Part shown: one piece after another, positions 30,416-39,998 of the stretch | Layout: each line of letters starts with the position of its first letter | How positions within the stretch are numbered: the first letter of the stretch is position 1 | Assembly (NCBI GenBank): GCA_964388175.1 | Contig: CAYLYS010000009.1 | Location: 1 to 52,119, forward strand | Source: JAITWN01 sp964388175 | GTDB lineage: Bacteria; Pseudomonadota; Gammaproteobacteria; SZUA-140 | Reading direction: 5' to 3' | DNA: 52,119 nucleotides | Notes under the pieces: generated by a model | The model's database searches: none | Seen by the model: only the letters and a program-made list of their open reading frames with translations | What the model was told of the DNA's origin: nothing | Made by a program: the position numbers and the translations under genes

Positions 30416-32977
30416 ATGACTGGCACACGATTCTTACTCGAAGTCCGTCCGGTAGTCCCGGAACGCTTGCAACGACTCGAAGAACTGGCGGGCGACTTAT
30501 TATATAGCTGGGACAGCCAAGTCCGCAGTCTTTTCGTCCGTCTCGATCCCGAACTCTGGCAGCGCTGCGGCCACAATCCCAAGGTTTTCCTGCGCCGCAT
30601 TTCGCAGCAGAAACTGGAAGCGGCGGTCACCGACGATATCTACATCCAGGATTACGACCGCATTCTGGCCGCCTATGACTCTTATCTGAGCCCGCGCAAC
30701 GCGAACCGCCGCTGGCAGCGCGTACTCGACGCCGACACCGATCTCGTTGCCTATTTCTGCGCCGAATTCGGCCTGCACGAAAGCTTCCCCATCTACTCGG
30801 GCGGCCTCGGCATCCTCGCCGGCGACCATTGCAAGGCGGCCAGCGATCTCGGCATTCCCTTCGTCGCCGTCGGCCTGCTCTACCGCGAAGGCTATTTCCA
30901 CCAGCACATCGATGGCGCCGGCAATCAGATCAGCCACTATTTCCACACCGACCCCGCCGATCTGCCGGTGACCCCGGCGCTCGACGGTGCCGGCCAGGAA
31001 ATCTACGTGCATGTCGATATGCCCGGCCGACGCTGCCAGCTCAAGGTATGGAAAGCAAAGGCGGGACACATCACCCTGTATTTCCTCGACAGCGATCTGC
31101 CCGCCAACAACGAAACCGATCGCCGCATCACCTCACAGCTCTACGGCGGCGACATCAACACGCGCATACAGCAGGAGATCGTGCTCGGTATCGGCGGCGT
31201 GCGCGCCCTGCGCGCGGTCGGTCTGCAGCCGACCGTCTGGCACATCAACGAAGGCCACGCCGCGTTCCTCATTCTCGAGCGCTGCCGCGAACGCGTGCGG
31301 GAAGGGCTGCCGTTCGACGCGGCGCTGGAACTGGTCGCCGCCGGCACTGTCTTCACCACGCACACGCCGGTGCCGGCCGGGCACGATATTTTCCAGCACG
31401 AGCTGATCCTGTCCTACTTCAGCGAGTTCCTCAAGGAAGCCCAGCTCGATCAGCAGCAGTTCCTGGCGCTGGGCGCCTTCCCCTCCGACGACAGCAGCTT
31501 CAACATGACCGCGCTCGCCGCGCGCGGCGCACGCTTCCACAACGGCGTCAGCCGCATCCACGGCGACGTCGCCGCACACATGGAAGGGTATATCTGGCCA
31601 CAGATCCCGCCGCAGGAAAATCCGATCGGCTACGTCACCAACGGCGTGCACGTACCGACCTTCCTGGCGCAGGAATGGACCCACATGCTCGACATGCACT
31701 TCGGCGGCGGCTGGCGCAACGAGCTGCTGAACGAGGAGTTCTGGGAGCGCGTCGACGATATTCCCGACCATACTTTCTGGAGCATCCGGCAGTCGCTGAA
31801 AACCAAACTGTACAAGGACATCTACCGGCGCGTATGCGAACAGTTGCGGCGCAATGGCATCAGCCCGACTCAGATCGAGCGCATGACGCGCGTTCTCAAT
31901 ACACCGGAGAAGGACGTGCTCACCGTGGGCTTCGCGCGCCGCTTCGCCACCTACAAGCGCGCGACGCTGCTGTTCTCCGATCCGCAGCGCCTGGCGCGCC
32001 TGGTGAACGACATCGACCGCCCGGTGCTGTTCATTTTCGCCGGCAAGGCCCATCCGCGCGACATCCCCGGACAGAACCTGGTCAAGATCATCCACGACTA
32101 CTCGCACCAGCCGGAGTTCGCCGGCAAGATTCTCATGGTGGAGGGTTACGATCTCGCCCTGGGGCGCAAGCTCGTCACCGGCGTCGACGTGTGGCTCAAC
32201 AACCCGCTCTATCCGCTGGAAGCGAGCGGCACCTCGGGCGAAAAGGCCGGCATCAACGGCGTCATCAACCTCAGCGTCCTCGACGGCTGGTGGGGCGAGG
32301 GCTATGACGGCGAGAACGGCTGGGCAATCACGCCGCACGGTCCGCAGTTCGATGAAGCGTTCCGCAACCGCGAGGAAGGGAACGAGCTGCTCGATCTGCT
32401 GGAAAACGAAGTGATCCCGCTCTACTACGGCCGCAACGCCCACGGTTATTCGCAGCGCTGGGTAAAGAAAGCCAAGGCCTCGATGAAATCGCTGATGCCG
32501 CGCTTCAATGCGCAGCGCATGGTGATGGATTACCTGGAGAAGCTCTACAGCCGCGCAACGCGACAGCGGGCGATCCTCTGGCGTGACGGCTGCGCGCCGG
32601 CGCGCCAGCTGGCGAGCTGGAAGCAGCGCGTGCGCCATGCCTGGCCGGGTGTATCGCTACGCCGGCTGGATACGGCGCCTTCCGTGCTGCGTGCCGGCGA
32701 CAATCTGCAGATAAGGCTGGCGGCACAACTCAACGGCCTGGATGCCGAAGACGTTTTCGTCGAATGCCTGGTCGGAGATGAAGCGCCGGGGGATGCCAGC
32801 GGCAAGCGCAGGATCTACCGCCTCACGCCGGATGGCCACGGCGATCACGGCGAAACGCTGTTCGCGCTCGACGTGCAGCCGCCGCTGTCCGGCCTGCAGG
32901 AATACCGTATCCGCATCTATCCGCATCACGCCCTGCTCAGCAGGCGCTTTGAAATGGGCTGCATGCTCTGGCTGTAG
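30416..32977 (+). CDS. glgP: Alpha-glucan phosphorylase (glycogen/maltodextrin phosphorylase)
   Basis: A PLP-dependent phosphorylase that releases glucose 1-phosphate from alpha-1,4-glucans. The 853-residue sequence starts with the DUF3417-type N-terminal region (LQRLEELAGDLLYSWDSQVRSLFVRLDPELW), which marks the alpha-glucan family phosphorylases distinct from E. coli GlgP/MalP. EFGLHESFPIYSGGLGILAGDH and WHINEGHAAFL are conserved, and the cofactor lysine is in SGTSGEKAGINGVINLSVLDGWW. The last roughly 110 residues form an extra beta-rich tail. The ATG at 30416 has no clear ribosome-binding site. It converges with malQ-GH57-glgC, with which it forms a glycogen/maltodextrin cluster. Confidence 0.94.
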   Translation: MTGTRFLLEVRPVVPERLQRLEELAGDLLYSWDSQVRSLFVRLDPELWQRCGHNPKVFLRRISQQKLEAAVTDDIYIQDYDRILAAYDSYLSPRNANRRWQRVLDADTDLVAYFCAEFGLHESFPIYSGGLGILAGDHCKAASDLGIPFVAVGLLYREGYFHQHIDGAGNQISHYFHTDPADLPVTPALDGAGQEIYVHVDMPGRRCQLKVWKAKAGHITLYFLDSDLPANNETDRRITSQLYGGDINTRIQQEIVLGIGGVRALRAVGLQPTVWHINEGHAAFLILERCRERVREGLPFDAALELVAAGTVFTTHTPVPAGHDIFQHELILSYFSEFLKEAQLDQQQFLALGAFPSDDSSFNMTALAARGARFHNGVSRIHGDVAAHMEGYIWPQIPPQENPIGYVTNGVHVPTFLAQEWTHMLDMHFGGGWRNELLNEEFWERVDDIPDHTFWSIRQSLKTKLYKDIYRRVCEQLRRNGISPTQIERMTRVLNTPEKDVLTVGFARRFATYKRATLLFSDPQRLARLVNDIDRPVLFIFAGKAHPRDIPGQNLVKIIHDYSHQPEFAGKILMVEGYDLALGRKLVTGVDVWLNNPLYPLEASGTSGEKAGINGVINLSVLDGWWGEGYDGENGWAITPHGPQFDEAFRNREEGNELLDLLENEVIPLYYGRNAHGYSQRWVKKAKASMKSLMPRFNAQRMVMDYLEKLYSRATRQRAILWRDGCAPARQLASWKQRVRHAWPGVSLRRLDTAPSVLRAGDNLQIRLAAQLNGLDAEDVFVECLVGDEAPGDASGKRRIYRLTPDGHGDHGETLFALDVQPPLSGLQEYRIRIYPHHALLSRRFEMGCMLWL

Positions 32978-32984
32978 ACGATGC

Positions 32985-33012
32985 GAGGCGCTCTCCTCGA
33001 GGGGAGCGCCTC
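32985..33012. terminator. Bidirectional terminator hairpin between glgP and malQ
   Basis: A 12-bp stem GAGGCGCTCTCC (32985-32996) with GGGGAGCGCCTC (33001-33012), one G-T pair, and loop TCGA. It lies between the glgP and malQ stops; T-tracts are poor. Confidence 0.65.
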
Positions 33013-33029
33013 CTCGCTTCATGCCTACT

Positions 33030-34559
33030 TCATACTGGGACCGCGCGCCCGTACAACTGCGCCAGCCGCATCAGCCGGGCGGCGAGATCATCCGGCACCT
33101 GCCCCCAGTCGAAGCGCCAGCGCCAGTTGCCTGCCGTCGTACCCGGCACGTTCATGCGATGCGCGCCATCGAGTGCGAGCACATCCTGCATCGGCACCAC
33201 CGCCAGCGCGGCGGTCGAGGCCATGGCGGCGCGGATCAGCGACCACGGCATGTCCTCGCCGGGATGGCCGAGATACTCCTCGGCATAGGCGCGCGTCTGC
33301 GGCGTCAGTGACCGGTACCAGCCGAGCGTGGTGTCATTGTCATGCGTGCCGGTGTAAACCACGGACAGCGGCGCGTGATTGTGCGGCAGGTAGGGGTTGT
33401 CCGGCGCACCGTCGAAAGCGAACTGCAGAATTTTCATGCCGGGCAATCCATAGCGATCGCGCAGCGCATACACTTCCGCCGTGATCATGCCGAGGTCCTC
33501 GGCAACGACGGGCAAGGAGCCGAAACGCGCGACGAGCGCGTCGAACAACGCCTCCCGAGGTCCCTGCACCCAGCGTCCCGCGATGGCATCGGCGCTGTCG
33601 GCCGGAATCTCCCAGAACGATTCGAAACCGCGGAAATGATCGATGCGCACCAGATCGAACATCGCCAGGTGGTTTTCGATGCGGCGGATCCACCAGCGGT
33701 AGCCGTCCTGCGCCATCAGCTCCCAGCGATAGTGCGGATTGCCCCAGCGCTGGCCGGTGGCGGAAAAATAATCGGGCGGCACCCCGGCGACGACGGCGGC
33801 ATGTCCCTCGCCGTCGAGATTGAACAGATGGCGATCGACCCACACGTCCGCGCTGTCGTGAGCGACGAAGATCGGCATGTCGCCGAACAGGAGCACGCCG
33901 CGCGCGCCGGCGTAAGCGCGGATGCCGTGCCATTGATGATGGAACAGGAATTGTTCGAAGCAGACGCGCTCGATCACCGCGCGATGACGCGCGCGCGCTT
34001 CCGACAGCGCCACGGGATCGCGGTCGCGCAGCGGCGCCGGCCATTCGGTCCACGCCGCGTGGTGGAAGGCGGTACGCAGCGCGATGAACAACGCGTACTC
34101 CGCCAGCCACTCCCGCTGACGCTGGAGAAATTCATCGTACGCGGCGCGCGCACGCTCATCCGCCCGCGCGGAAAAACCCGCCAGAGCCAGCGCCCATACG
34201 CCGTCATCGGCATAGGCAGACGCCCGATCCGCGCCGCCGGCACCGACACCGGCATTGGCGCCGGCACCAGCCGCAGCCCGCGCTTCCGGCAGTGAAATCC
34301 AGCCCTCGTCAGCCAGGCGCTCCAGGCTGATCAGGCGCGCATCGCCCGCGTGAATGGAAAGACACTGGTAGGGAGAACCGCCGCCGTGCGTGGGACCGAG
34401 TGGCAGCACCTGCCATACGGTCTGGCCGGCGGCGGCGAGAAAATCGACGAAGCGGTAGGCATCGCTGCCGAGGTCACCCGCGCCACGCGGGCCAGGCAGG
34501 GAACTGGGATGGAGCAGTATCCCCGAGCGGCGCGATGCGAATGGGTTGCCGGTTTTCAA
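33030..34559 (-). CDS. malQ: 4-alpha-glucanotransferase (amylomaltase)
   Basis: A GH77 enzyme that transfers maltodextrin segments, feeding chains of suitable length to the phosphorylase. The 509 residues include SRRSGILLHPSSLPGPRGAGDLG, GSPYQCLSIHAGD, GVLLFGDMPIFVAHDSADVW, the nucleophile block VRIDHFRGFESFWEIP, acid/base region VVAEDLGMIT, and YTGTHDNDTTLGWY. An Ala/Gly-rich insert (about 92-112) is unusual but lies in a loop. The start is TTG at 34557-34559, 6 bases after the GH57 stop and preceded by AGG; the usual family start just before RRSG agrees. It is last in glgC-GH57-malQ. Confidence 0.95.
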   Translation of the reverse strand: MKTGNPFASRRSGILLHPSSLPGPRGAGDLGSDAYRFVDFLAAAGQTVWQVLPLGPTHGGGSPYQCLSIHAGDARLISLERLADEGWISLPEARAAAGAGANAGVGAGGADRASAYADDGVWALALAGFSARADERARAAYDEFLQRQREWLAEYALFIALRTAFHHAAWTEWPAPLRDRDPVALSEARARHRAVIERVCFEQFLFHHQWHGIRAYAGARGVLLFGDMPIFVAHDSADVWVDRHLFNLDGEGHAAVVAGVPPDYFSATGQRWGNPHYRWELMAQDGYRWWIRRIENHLAMFDLVRIDHFRGFESFWEIPADSADAIAGRWVQGPREALFDALVARFGSLPVVAEDLGMITAEVYALRDRYGLPGMKILQFAFDGAPDNPYLPHNHAPLSVVYTGTHDNDTTLGWYRSLTPQTRAYAEEYLGHPGEDMPWSLIRAAMASTAALAVVPMQDVLALDGAHRMNVPGTTAGNWRWRFDWGQVPDDLAARLMRLAQLYGRAVPV

Positions 34560-34565
34560 TGGCGC

Positions 34566-36275
34566 CTACTGTTCGACCTGACCCCGCCGCATGACACCCC
34601 CCTGCTCCGCATAACCACCGCCGGTGCTGATCACGCGCTGCAGCTCGGCAGGCGGCGACAGGCCGATGAAGCGATAGAGATTGCTCAGATGCAGACGGTA
34701 CAGGCGCTCGAAATCGCCCACCGAGTCCGACGGATTGTAATCGCCGAACCACCAGCACCAATCGGAGCCTTCGCACACGGCGAGCTGCCACAGCGCGCGC
34801 TCGCGGTCACCCTCGCTGAGCGTGCCGCCGGCAAGCACGCGGTCGAAGGCTTCCTTGACCTGACACAGCAGATCCCAGCCCTGATTTTTTTCCTTGTCGC
34901 CCATCCAGGTGGAAAAATTACCGTAAACCCAGCTGCCGGCGATCAGCTTGTCAAGCGCAGCGGGCTTCAGTCCCTGCGCGAGGCAGTCGCCGAAAGTGGT
35001 CAGCTCGATGCCGGCGTGCTCCGCCAGGCGGCGATAAAGCGCGGTGATGAAGTGATAGCCGTTCTCGGGATAGGCTTCCCAGGCGTTCTCGCCGTCGAGC
35101 ACGATGGAAACCACGAGGTCGTCATCGTCGGGGTGCGCAGCGGCGATGTTCTCCAGATGGTGCACCAGATTCGCCACCGCATCGTCGCCATGCCAATCGT
35201 AATAAGTGAAGCCGATGAGGTCGGAGAGACCGTCGTCCCGGAAAAAACAGGCCGGACCTTCGCCGCCGACACGATAGGCGCGATGCAGCAGACCGTCCCC
35301 GCCCTGCTGCCAGCTCGGATGCGTCGCGAGGCTGTTGCTCAGCACGCTGCCGCCGGTGGCGGCCCACTTGAATCCGTATTCATTCAGCAGGGCGAGCGCC
35401 GCCGTACTGACGCCGCCCTCCGCCGGCCAGCAGCCCTGCGGCCGGAAACCGAAATGGCGCTCGAAGCTCTCGATACCCTGACGCACATGCCAGTGCGCCC
35501 GTTCGACACCGCCAGGATAGTGCGCCGTGACCGGCAGCTCCATCTCCGGCACCGCCTCGCGCGCGCTGGCGAAATCGATCAGCAGCGGCAGCATGGGGTG
35601 GGCATAGGGCGTCATCGACAGCTCGATGCGCCCGGACGCGGCCAGGCGGCGGTAGCGCTCGATGATGGAAGAGACGACCTGCCCGATCACCTCCAGCAGC
35701 TGCAAGCGGTCCTCATGGGTAAAGAAGCGCGCCTTCTTCAGCAACTGGCGCACGCGCGCATCCTCGCGCCGCACCGTCTCGCCGAGCCAGGCGAGGTGGT
35801 ACCAGGTGACGATGTCGGCGAGATACTGATCGCCGAAATAGGCGAGATTGTCGCTGTCCTGCTGGAGCAATCCGGCGAGATCGGCGAGGTGGCGGTAAGC
35901 GGGGAAGCGGTGGATCAGCCGGTGCTCGTTGGCACGCAGACAGGAGCGGATGAGCGCGAGCCGCTGCTCCAGCGTCTGCGGCCATTCGCGCGTCGCGAGC
36001 GCGGCCAGCAGCGGATCCCTGATCGGCGTGCGATCGCGCAGGAAAGCCTGGATCTCGGCGGCGTAGTCCTCGATCTGGTCGAGCAGGATGGGAACGAAGT
36101 TGACCACCGCGCGCGCGCCTGGCGTCGCCTCGATGATCGCCGCCATATCGACGTAGTCCTTGATGGCGTGCAGATAGACCCATGGCAGCTGATGCGTACC
36201 GTCACCGTAGCTGCGGTATTCGGGCTGATGCATATGCCAGCACAGCACCACCTTCAGCGGTGGCTTAATGGACAC
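34566..36275 (-). CDS. Glycoside hydrolase family 57 protein (amylase/amylopullulanase-like)
   Basis: A retaining alpha-glucan hydrolase or transferase of family GH57. The first conserved region is WHMHQPEYR at about residues 13-21, the nucleophile glutamate is in GCWPAEGG, and the acid/base aspartate region is VVSIVLDGENAWEAYPENG. The C-terminal third (SWVYGNFSTWMGDKEKNQGWD onward) matches the bacterial 569-residue type often found beside glgC and glgA. No signal peptide is seen, so it should act on cytoplasmic glycogen. The start is GTG at 36273-36275, overlapping the glgC end by 11 bases. The exact specificity (debranching, endo-amylase or transfer) cannot be read from sequence. Confidence 0.9.
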   Translation of the reverse strand: MSIKPPLKVVLCWHMHQPEYRSYGDGTHQLPWVYLHAIKDYVDMAAIIEATPGARAVVNFVPILLDQIEDYAAEIQAFLRDRTPIRDPLLAALATREWPQTLEQRLALIRSCLRANEHRLIHRFPAYRHLADLAGLLQQDSDNLAYFGDQYLADIVTWYHLAWLGETVRREDARVRQLLKKARFFTHEDRLQLLEVIGQVVSSIIERYRRLAASGRIELSMTPYAHPMLPLLIDFASAREAVPEMELPVTAHYPGGVERAHWHVRQGIESFERHFGFRPQGCWPAEGGVSTAALALLNEYGFKWAATGGSVLSNSLATHPSWQQGGDGLLHRAYRVGGEGPACFFRDDGLSDLIGFTYYDWHGDDAVANLVHHLENIAAAHPDDDDLVVSIVLDGENAWEAYPENGYHFITALYRRLAEHAGIELTTFGDCLAQGLKPAALDKLIAGSWVYGNFSTWMGDKEKNQGWDLLCQVKEAFDRVLAGGTLSEGDRERALWQLAVCEGSDWCWWFGDYNPSDSVGDFERLYRLHLSNLYRFIGLSPPAELQRVISTGGGYAEQGGVMRRGQVEQ

Positions 36276-37577
36276 GATGATAATCCTGTCCCAGCATCTC
36301 CGGCGTTACGACGACGACACCGTTTTCACTGACATAGAAACGCTTGGCATCCTGCTCACGGTCGAAACCGATGACGGTATGGTCGGGGATGCGGCATCCC
36401 TTGTCGACCACCACCCGGCGCAGACGGCAATGCTCGCCGATCTCCACATTGGGCAATACGACGCAGTCCTCCACCTCCGAATAGGAACGCACGTGCACGT
36501 CGGAGAACAGCAGGGAATGGCGCACCGAGGCGCCGGAAACGATGCAGCCGCCGGACACCATGGAATCGACCGCCATGCCGCGCCGGCCTTCGTCGTTGAA
36601 AATGAATTTCGCCGGCGGCAGCTGCGACTGATAGGTCCAGATCGGCCAGTCGTTGTCGTAGAGGTTGAGCTCGGGAGTCACGCCGATCAGCTCCATGTTC
36701 GCTTCCCAGAACGCGTCGACCGTGCCGACGTCGCGCCAGTAGGCCGGCCCGTCGGTCTCGATATCCTTGAACGGATGAGCGTACACGCGGTACTTGTTGA
36801 TCGCCGAAGGAATGATGTCCTTACCGAAATCGTGGCTGGACGAGGACGCGTAGGCATCCTTCAGCAATTGCTCGAACAGGAAGTGCGTATTGAACACGTA
36901 GATGCCCATCGAGGCGAGCGCGGTATCGGGCGAGCCCGGCAGCGACTGCGGATTCTGCGGCTTTTCCTCGAACGAGCGCACCATCAGATCATCGTCGACC
37001 GACATCACGCCGAAGGCATGGGCCTTTTCGATCGGCACTTCGATGCAGCCGACCGTCATGTCGGCCTTGGATTCGACGTGCGCGGCCAGCATCGGACCGT
37101 AATCCATCTTGTAGATGTGGTCGGCGGCGAGAATCAGCACATAGGAGNNNNNNNNNNGCGCACCAGCAGCAGCTGGCGGGCCTCGTCGATGCGGATGATG
37201 TCGAGGTTCTGAAACACCGCATCCGCCGTGCCCGTATACCAGGAAGTGGCGATGCGCTGCTGTGCCGGCACCAGCTCGATGAATTCCCCGAGCTCGGCGC
37301 GCAGGAAATTCCAGCCGTGCTGGATATGGCGAATCAGCGAATGCGATTTGTACTGCGTCAGAATGGCGATCTGCCGGATACCGGAATTGATGCAGTTCGA
37401 CAGCGGAAAATCGATGATGCGAAACTTGCCGCCGAAGGGCACCGCGGGCTTGGCCCGCCACTGCGTCAGCTGTTTCAGTCGCGACCCTCTGCCGCCGGCC
37501 AGTATGAGGGCGATGGTATCGCGGGTCAGGCGGCTGACGAAGCGTGCATTGTTAGCGTCTTTTCCTGCGCGTTTCAT
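36265..37577 (-). CDS. glgC: Glucose-1-phosphate adenylyltransferase, interrupted by an assembly gap
   Basis: Makes ADP-glucose for glycogen synthesis. The N-terminal part from the ATG at 37575-37577 has IALILAGGRGSRLKQLTQWRAKPAVPFGGKF and ATSWYTGTADAVFQNLDIIR. After ten N (37148-37157) the rest continues in another frame with YVLILAADHIYKMDYGPMLAAHVESKADM, FGVMSVDDD, SSHDFGKDIIP, YWRDVGTVDAFWEANMELI and the left-handed beta-helix tail. The frame only closes if the true gap length leaves remainder 2 when divided by 3. About 10 residues before the gap (RQLLLVR) have no counterpart in E. coli GlgC, so contig ends may be faulty. The gene is most likely intact in the organism. Confidence 0.9.
37148..37157. 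other. Assembly gap (10 N) within glgC
   Basis: Ten undetermined bases join two contigs. The size is probably nominal, since it breaks the glgC reading frame. Confidence 0.98.
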
Positions 37578-37641
37578 TGCGGATCTGATCGAGTTGGGAG
37601 ATTCGGTTTCTGCCGGCGATGCAGCGCTGCGGACCGCTCGC

Positions 37642-37711
37642 GCATCTCTGCTGGTGCATCTCTCCGATGCATCGCTCCTGCATTGCGCTGTGCATTGCTA
37701 CTGGCATCGCT
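37642..37711. repeat. Six-copy GCATYKCT array upstream of glgB
   Basis: GCATCTCT (37642, 37656), GCATCGCT (37669), GCATTGCG (37680), GCATTGCT (37692) and GCATCGCT (37704) recur every 11-14 bases in the 195-base glgC-glgB divergent gap, just upstream of a possible -10. It could be a multi-site operator or a decayed tandem repeat. Confidence 0.5.
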
Positions 37712-37729
37712 CTGGCGTCGATCGGCCTA

Positions 37730-37738
37730 TGCTATCAT
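37730..37738 (+). promoter_or_regulatory. Candidate extended -10 promoter for glgB
   Basis: TGC-TATCAT, 34 bases before the GTG start. The same nonamer precedes folD at 47768. No clear -35; the GCAT array takes its place. Confidence 0.4.
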
Positions 37739-37772
37739 TATTTTTCGACGAGAGGGGAGACATCAACAGATC

Positions 37773-39971
37773 GTGAAACACGCCACGCCGACGCATCCCG
37801 CATCCCGTTCCGACCTGTCGGAGGATGCGCGCAGAATCATCGAAGCCCGCCATCACGATCCCTTCGCCTATCTGGGAAGTCACAGCGACGGGCAGGACGC
37901 CGTGATCCGCGTCTTCATTCCGGGCGCGCTGTCGGTCACGATCGACGACCATGGACTCACGCTGAACCGCGTGCACGACAGCGGATTATTCGAATGGCGC
38001 GGCCCCGCGGCCCGCGCGCCCGCGCGCTATCGCCTGAGCTGGAGCACGCCTCACGGCAATCTGTCCGCCTACGACCCCTATTGTTTCCCGGCGCGGCTGT
38101 CCGACTTCGATCTGTACCTGTTCGGCGAGGGCAATCATCAGCATGCCTATCGCTTCATGGGCGCGCATCTGGATGCCATCGACGATGTGCCGGGCGCGCT
38201 CTTCTCGGTATGGGCACCGAACGCCGAACGCGTCAGCGTGATTGGCGACTTCAACGACTGGGACGGCCGCCGCCACCCGATGCGCAGCCGCGGCGACAGC
38301 GGCATATGGGAGCTCTTCATCCCCGGCCTGACCGAAGCCAGCCTGTACAAATTCGAAATCCGCGCCCGCGACAGCGGTGACATCCTGGTCAAATCCGACC
38401 CTTACGGTCGACAATTCGAGATGCGGCCGCATACCGCATCGATCATCACCGCGGAACGGCCCTATGCCTGGAACGATGGATCATGGCTGGAACAGCAGCG
38501 CCGCGGCCACGACTGGCTGCACGCGCCGATCGCGATCTACGAGGTCCATCTCGGCTCATGGCAGCGCGGCGAGCACGGTGAATTTCTCGGCTACCGGGAG
38601 CTGGCACAGCGCCTGGTCGGCTACTCCAGGGAGATGGGCTTCACGCACCTCGAGCTGATGCCGGTCACCGAGCATCCCTTCGATGCGTCCTGGGGCTATC
38701 AGACCACCGGCTACTACGCACCGACCAGCCGCTACGGCACAGCGGACGATTTCCGCTACTTCGTCGACCATTGCCACCAGCACGGCATCGGCGTGATCCT
38801 CGACTGGGCGCCCGCGCACTTTCCGCGCGATGCGCATGGACTGGCGCGCTTCGACGGCACCGCGCTCTACGAACATGCCGACCCGCGCCGCGGAGAACAC
38901 CGCGACTGGGGCACGCTCATCTTCAACTACGGCCGCAACGAAGTCCGCAACTTCCTCGTCTCCAACGCGCTGTACTGGCTGGAAGAGTTCCATATCGACG
39001 GGCTGCGCGTGGACGCGGTCGCCTCCATGCTCTATCTGGATTATTCGCGCGAGCCCGGCGACTGGGCGCCGAACGTCCACGGCGGCAACGAAAACCTCGA
39101 AGCGATCGAATTCCTGCGCCAGCTGAACAGACTGACCCACGAACTGCATCCCGGCACGCTGATGCTGGCCGAAGAGAGCACCTCCTGGCCGATGGTATCG
39201 CGACCGACCTGGCTCGGCGGACTCGGCTTCAGCATGAAGTGGAACATGGGCTGGATGAACGACACGCTGTCCTATATGGCGAAAGACCCGGTGTATCGCC
39301 ACTATCACCACGACATGCTGACCTTCAGCCAGCTCTACGCCTTCACCGAGAACTTCATGCTGCCGCTGTCGCACGATGAAGTCGTGCACGGCAAGCGCTC
39401 GCTGCTGAACAAGATGCCGGGCAACGAATGGCAGCAGCACGCCAATCTGCGCCTGCTCTACGCCTATATGTACACCCACCCCGGGAAGAAGCTGCTGTTC
39501 ATGGGCGGCGAATTCGGACAGGGGCGGGAATGGAACAGCGAGGCGGCGCTCGACTGGTACGTGCTCGACTATCCGCTGCACCAGGGCATGAGCCGGCTGA
39601 TTCGCGACCTCAACCATCTCTATCGCGAGCAGCCGGCGCTGCATCGCTACGACTTCGAGGCGCGCGGCTTCGAATGGATCGACTGCCACGATTCCTCGCA
39701 ATCGGCGCTGAGCTATCTGCGCATCGGCGACGGCGATTTCCTGGTGGTGGCGCTGAACTTCACGCCCGTGCCGCGCGAGAACTATCGTATCGGCGTACCG
39801 CGGGCGGGTGACTACGTGGAAGCATTCAACTCCGACTCCGCCTATTACGGCGGCAGCAATCTCGGCAACGGCGGTGTGGTACGCGCCGACGACGAACCGT
39901 GGATGGACCGCCCCTGCTCCATGCTGATCACCCTGCCGCCGCTGGCCGCGGTCATCCTGCGGCCGCTGTAA
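37773..39971 (+). CDS. glgB: 1,4-alpha-glucan branching enzyme
   Basis: Introduces alpha-1,6 branches into glycogen (GH13, CBM48). From the GTG at 37773 the protein has 732 residues (E. coli 728). The N-terminal beta-sandwich opens with ARHHDPFAYLGSH; CBM48 follows with VWAPNAERVSVIGDFNDWDGRRHPM. Catalytic residues sit in GLRVDAVASMLY (Asp), LMLAEESTSWP (Glu) and LPLSHDEVVHGK (Asp), with FMGGEFGQGREWN near the end. The frame is open far upstream but that part overlaps glgC and is not conserved; GAGGGGAGA upstream of the GTG gives a somewhat distant ribosome site. Divergent from glgC. Confidence 0.96.
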   Translation: MKHATPTHPASRSDLSEDARRIIEARHHDPFAYLGSHSDGQDAVIRVFIPGALSVTIDDHGLTLNRVHDSGLFEWRGPAARAPARYRLSWSTPHGNLSAYDPYCFPARLSDFDLYLFGEGNHQHAYRFMGAHLDAIDDVPGALFSVWAPNAERVSVIGDFNDWDGRRHPMRSRGDSGIWELFIPGLTEASLYKFEIRARDSGDILVKSDPYGRQFEMRPHTASIITAERPYAWNDGSWLEQQRRGHDWLHAPIAIYEVHLGSWQRGEHGEFLGYRELAQRLVGYSREMGFTHLELMPVTEHPFDASWGYQTTGYYAPTSRYGTADDFRYFVDHCHQHGIGVILDWAPAHFPRDAHGLARFDGTALYEHADPRRGEHRDWGTLIFNYGRNEVRNFLVSNALYWLEEFHIDGLRVDAVASMLYLDYSREPGDWAPNVHGGNENLEAIEFLRQLNRLTHELHPGTLMLAEESTSWPMVSRPTWLGGLGFSMKWNMGWMNDTLSYMAKDPVYRHYHHDMLTFSQLYAFTENFMLPLSHDEVVHGKRSLLNKMPGNEWQQHANLRLLYAYMYTHPGKKLLFMGGEFGQGREWNSEAALDWYVLDYPLHQGMSRLIRDLNHLYREQPALHRYDFEARGFEWIDCHDSSQSALSYLRIGDGDFLVVALNFTPVPRENYRIGVPRAGDYVEAFNSDSAYYGGSNLGNGGVVRADDEPWMDRPCSMLITLPPLAAVILRPL

Positions 39972-39998
39972 GCGCCCGCGGATCCGCTCCCTCGACCT

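Noticed and set aside
37642..37711. The GCAT array as a CRISPR or microsatellite
   Set aside because: Units are only 8 bases, spacing is 11-14 and there are no spacers or cas genes.
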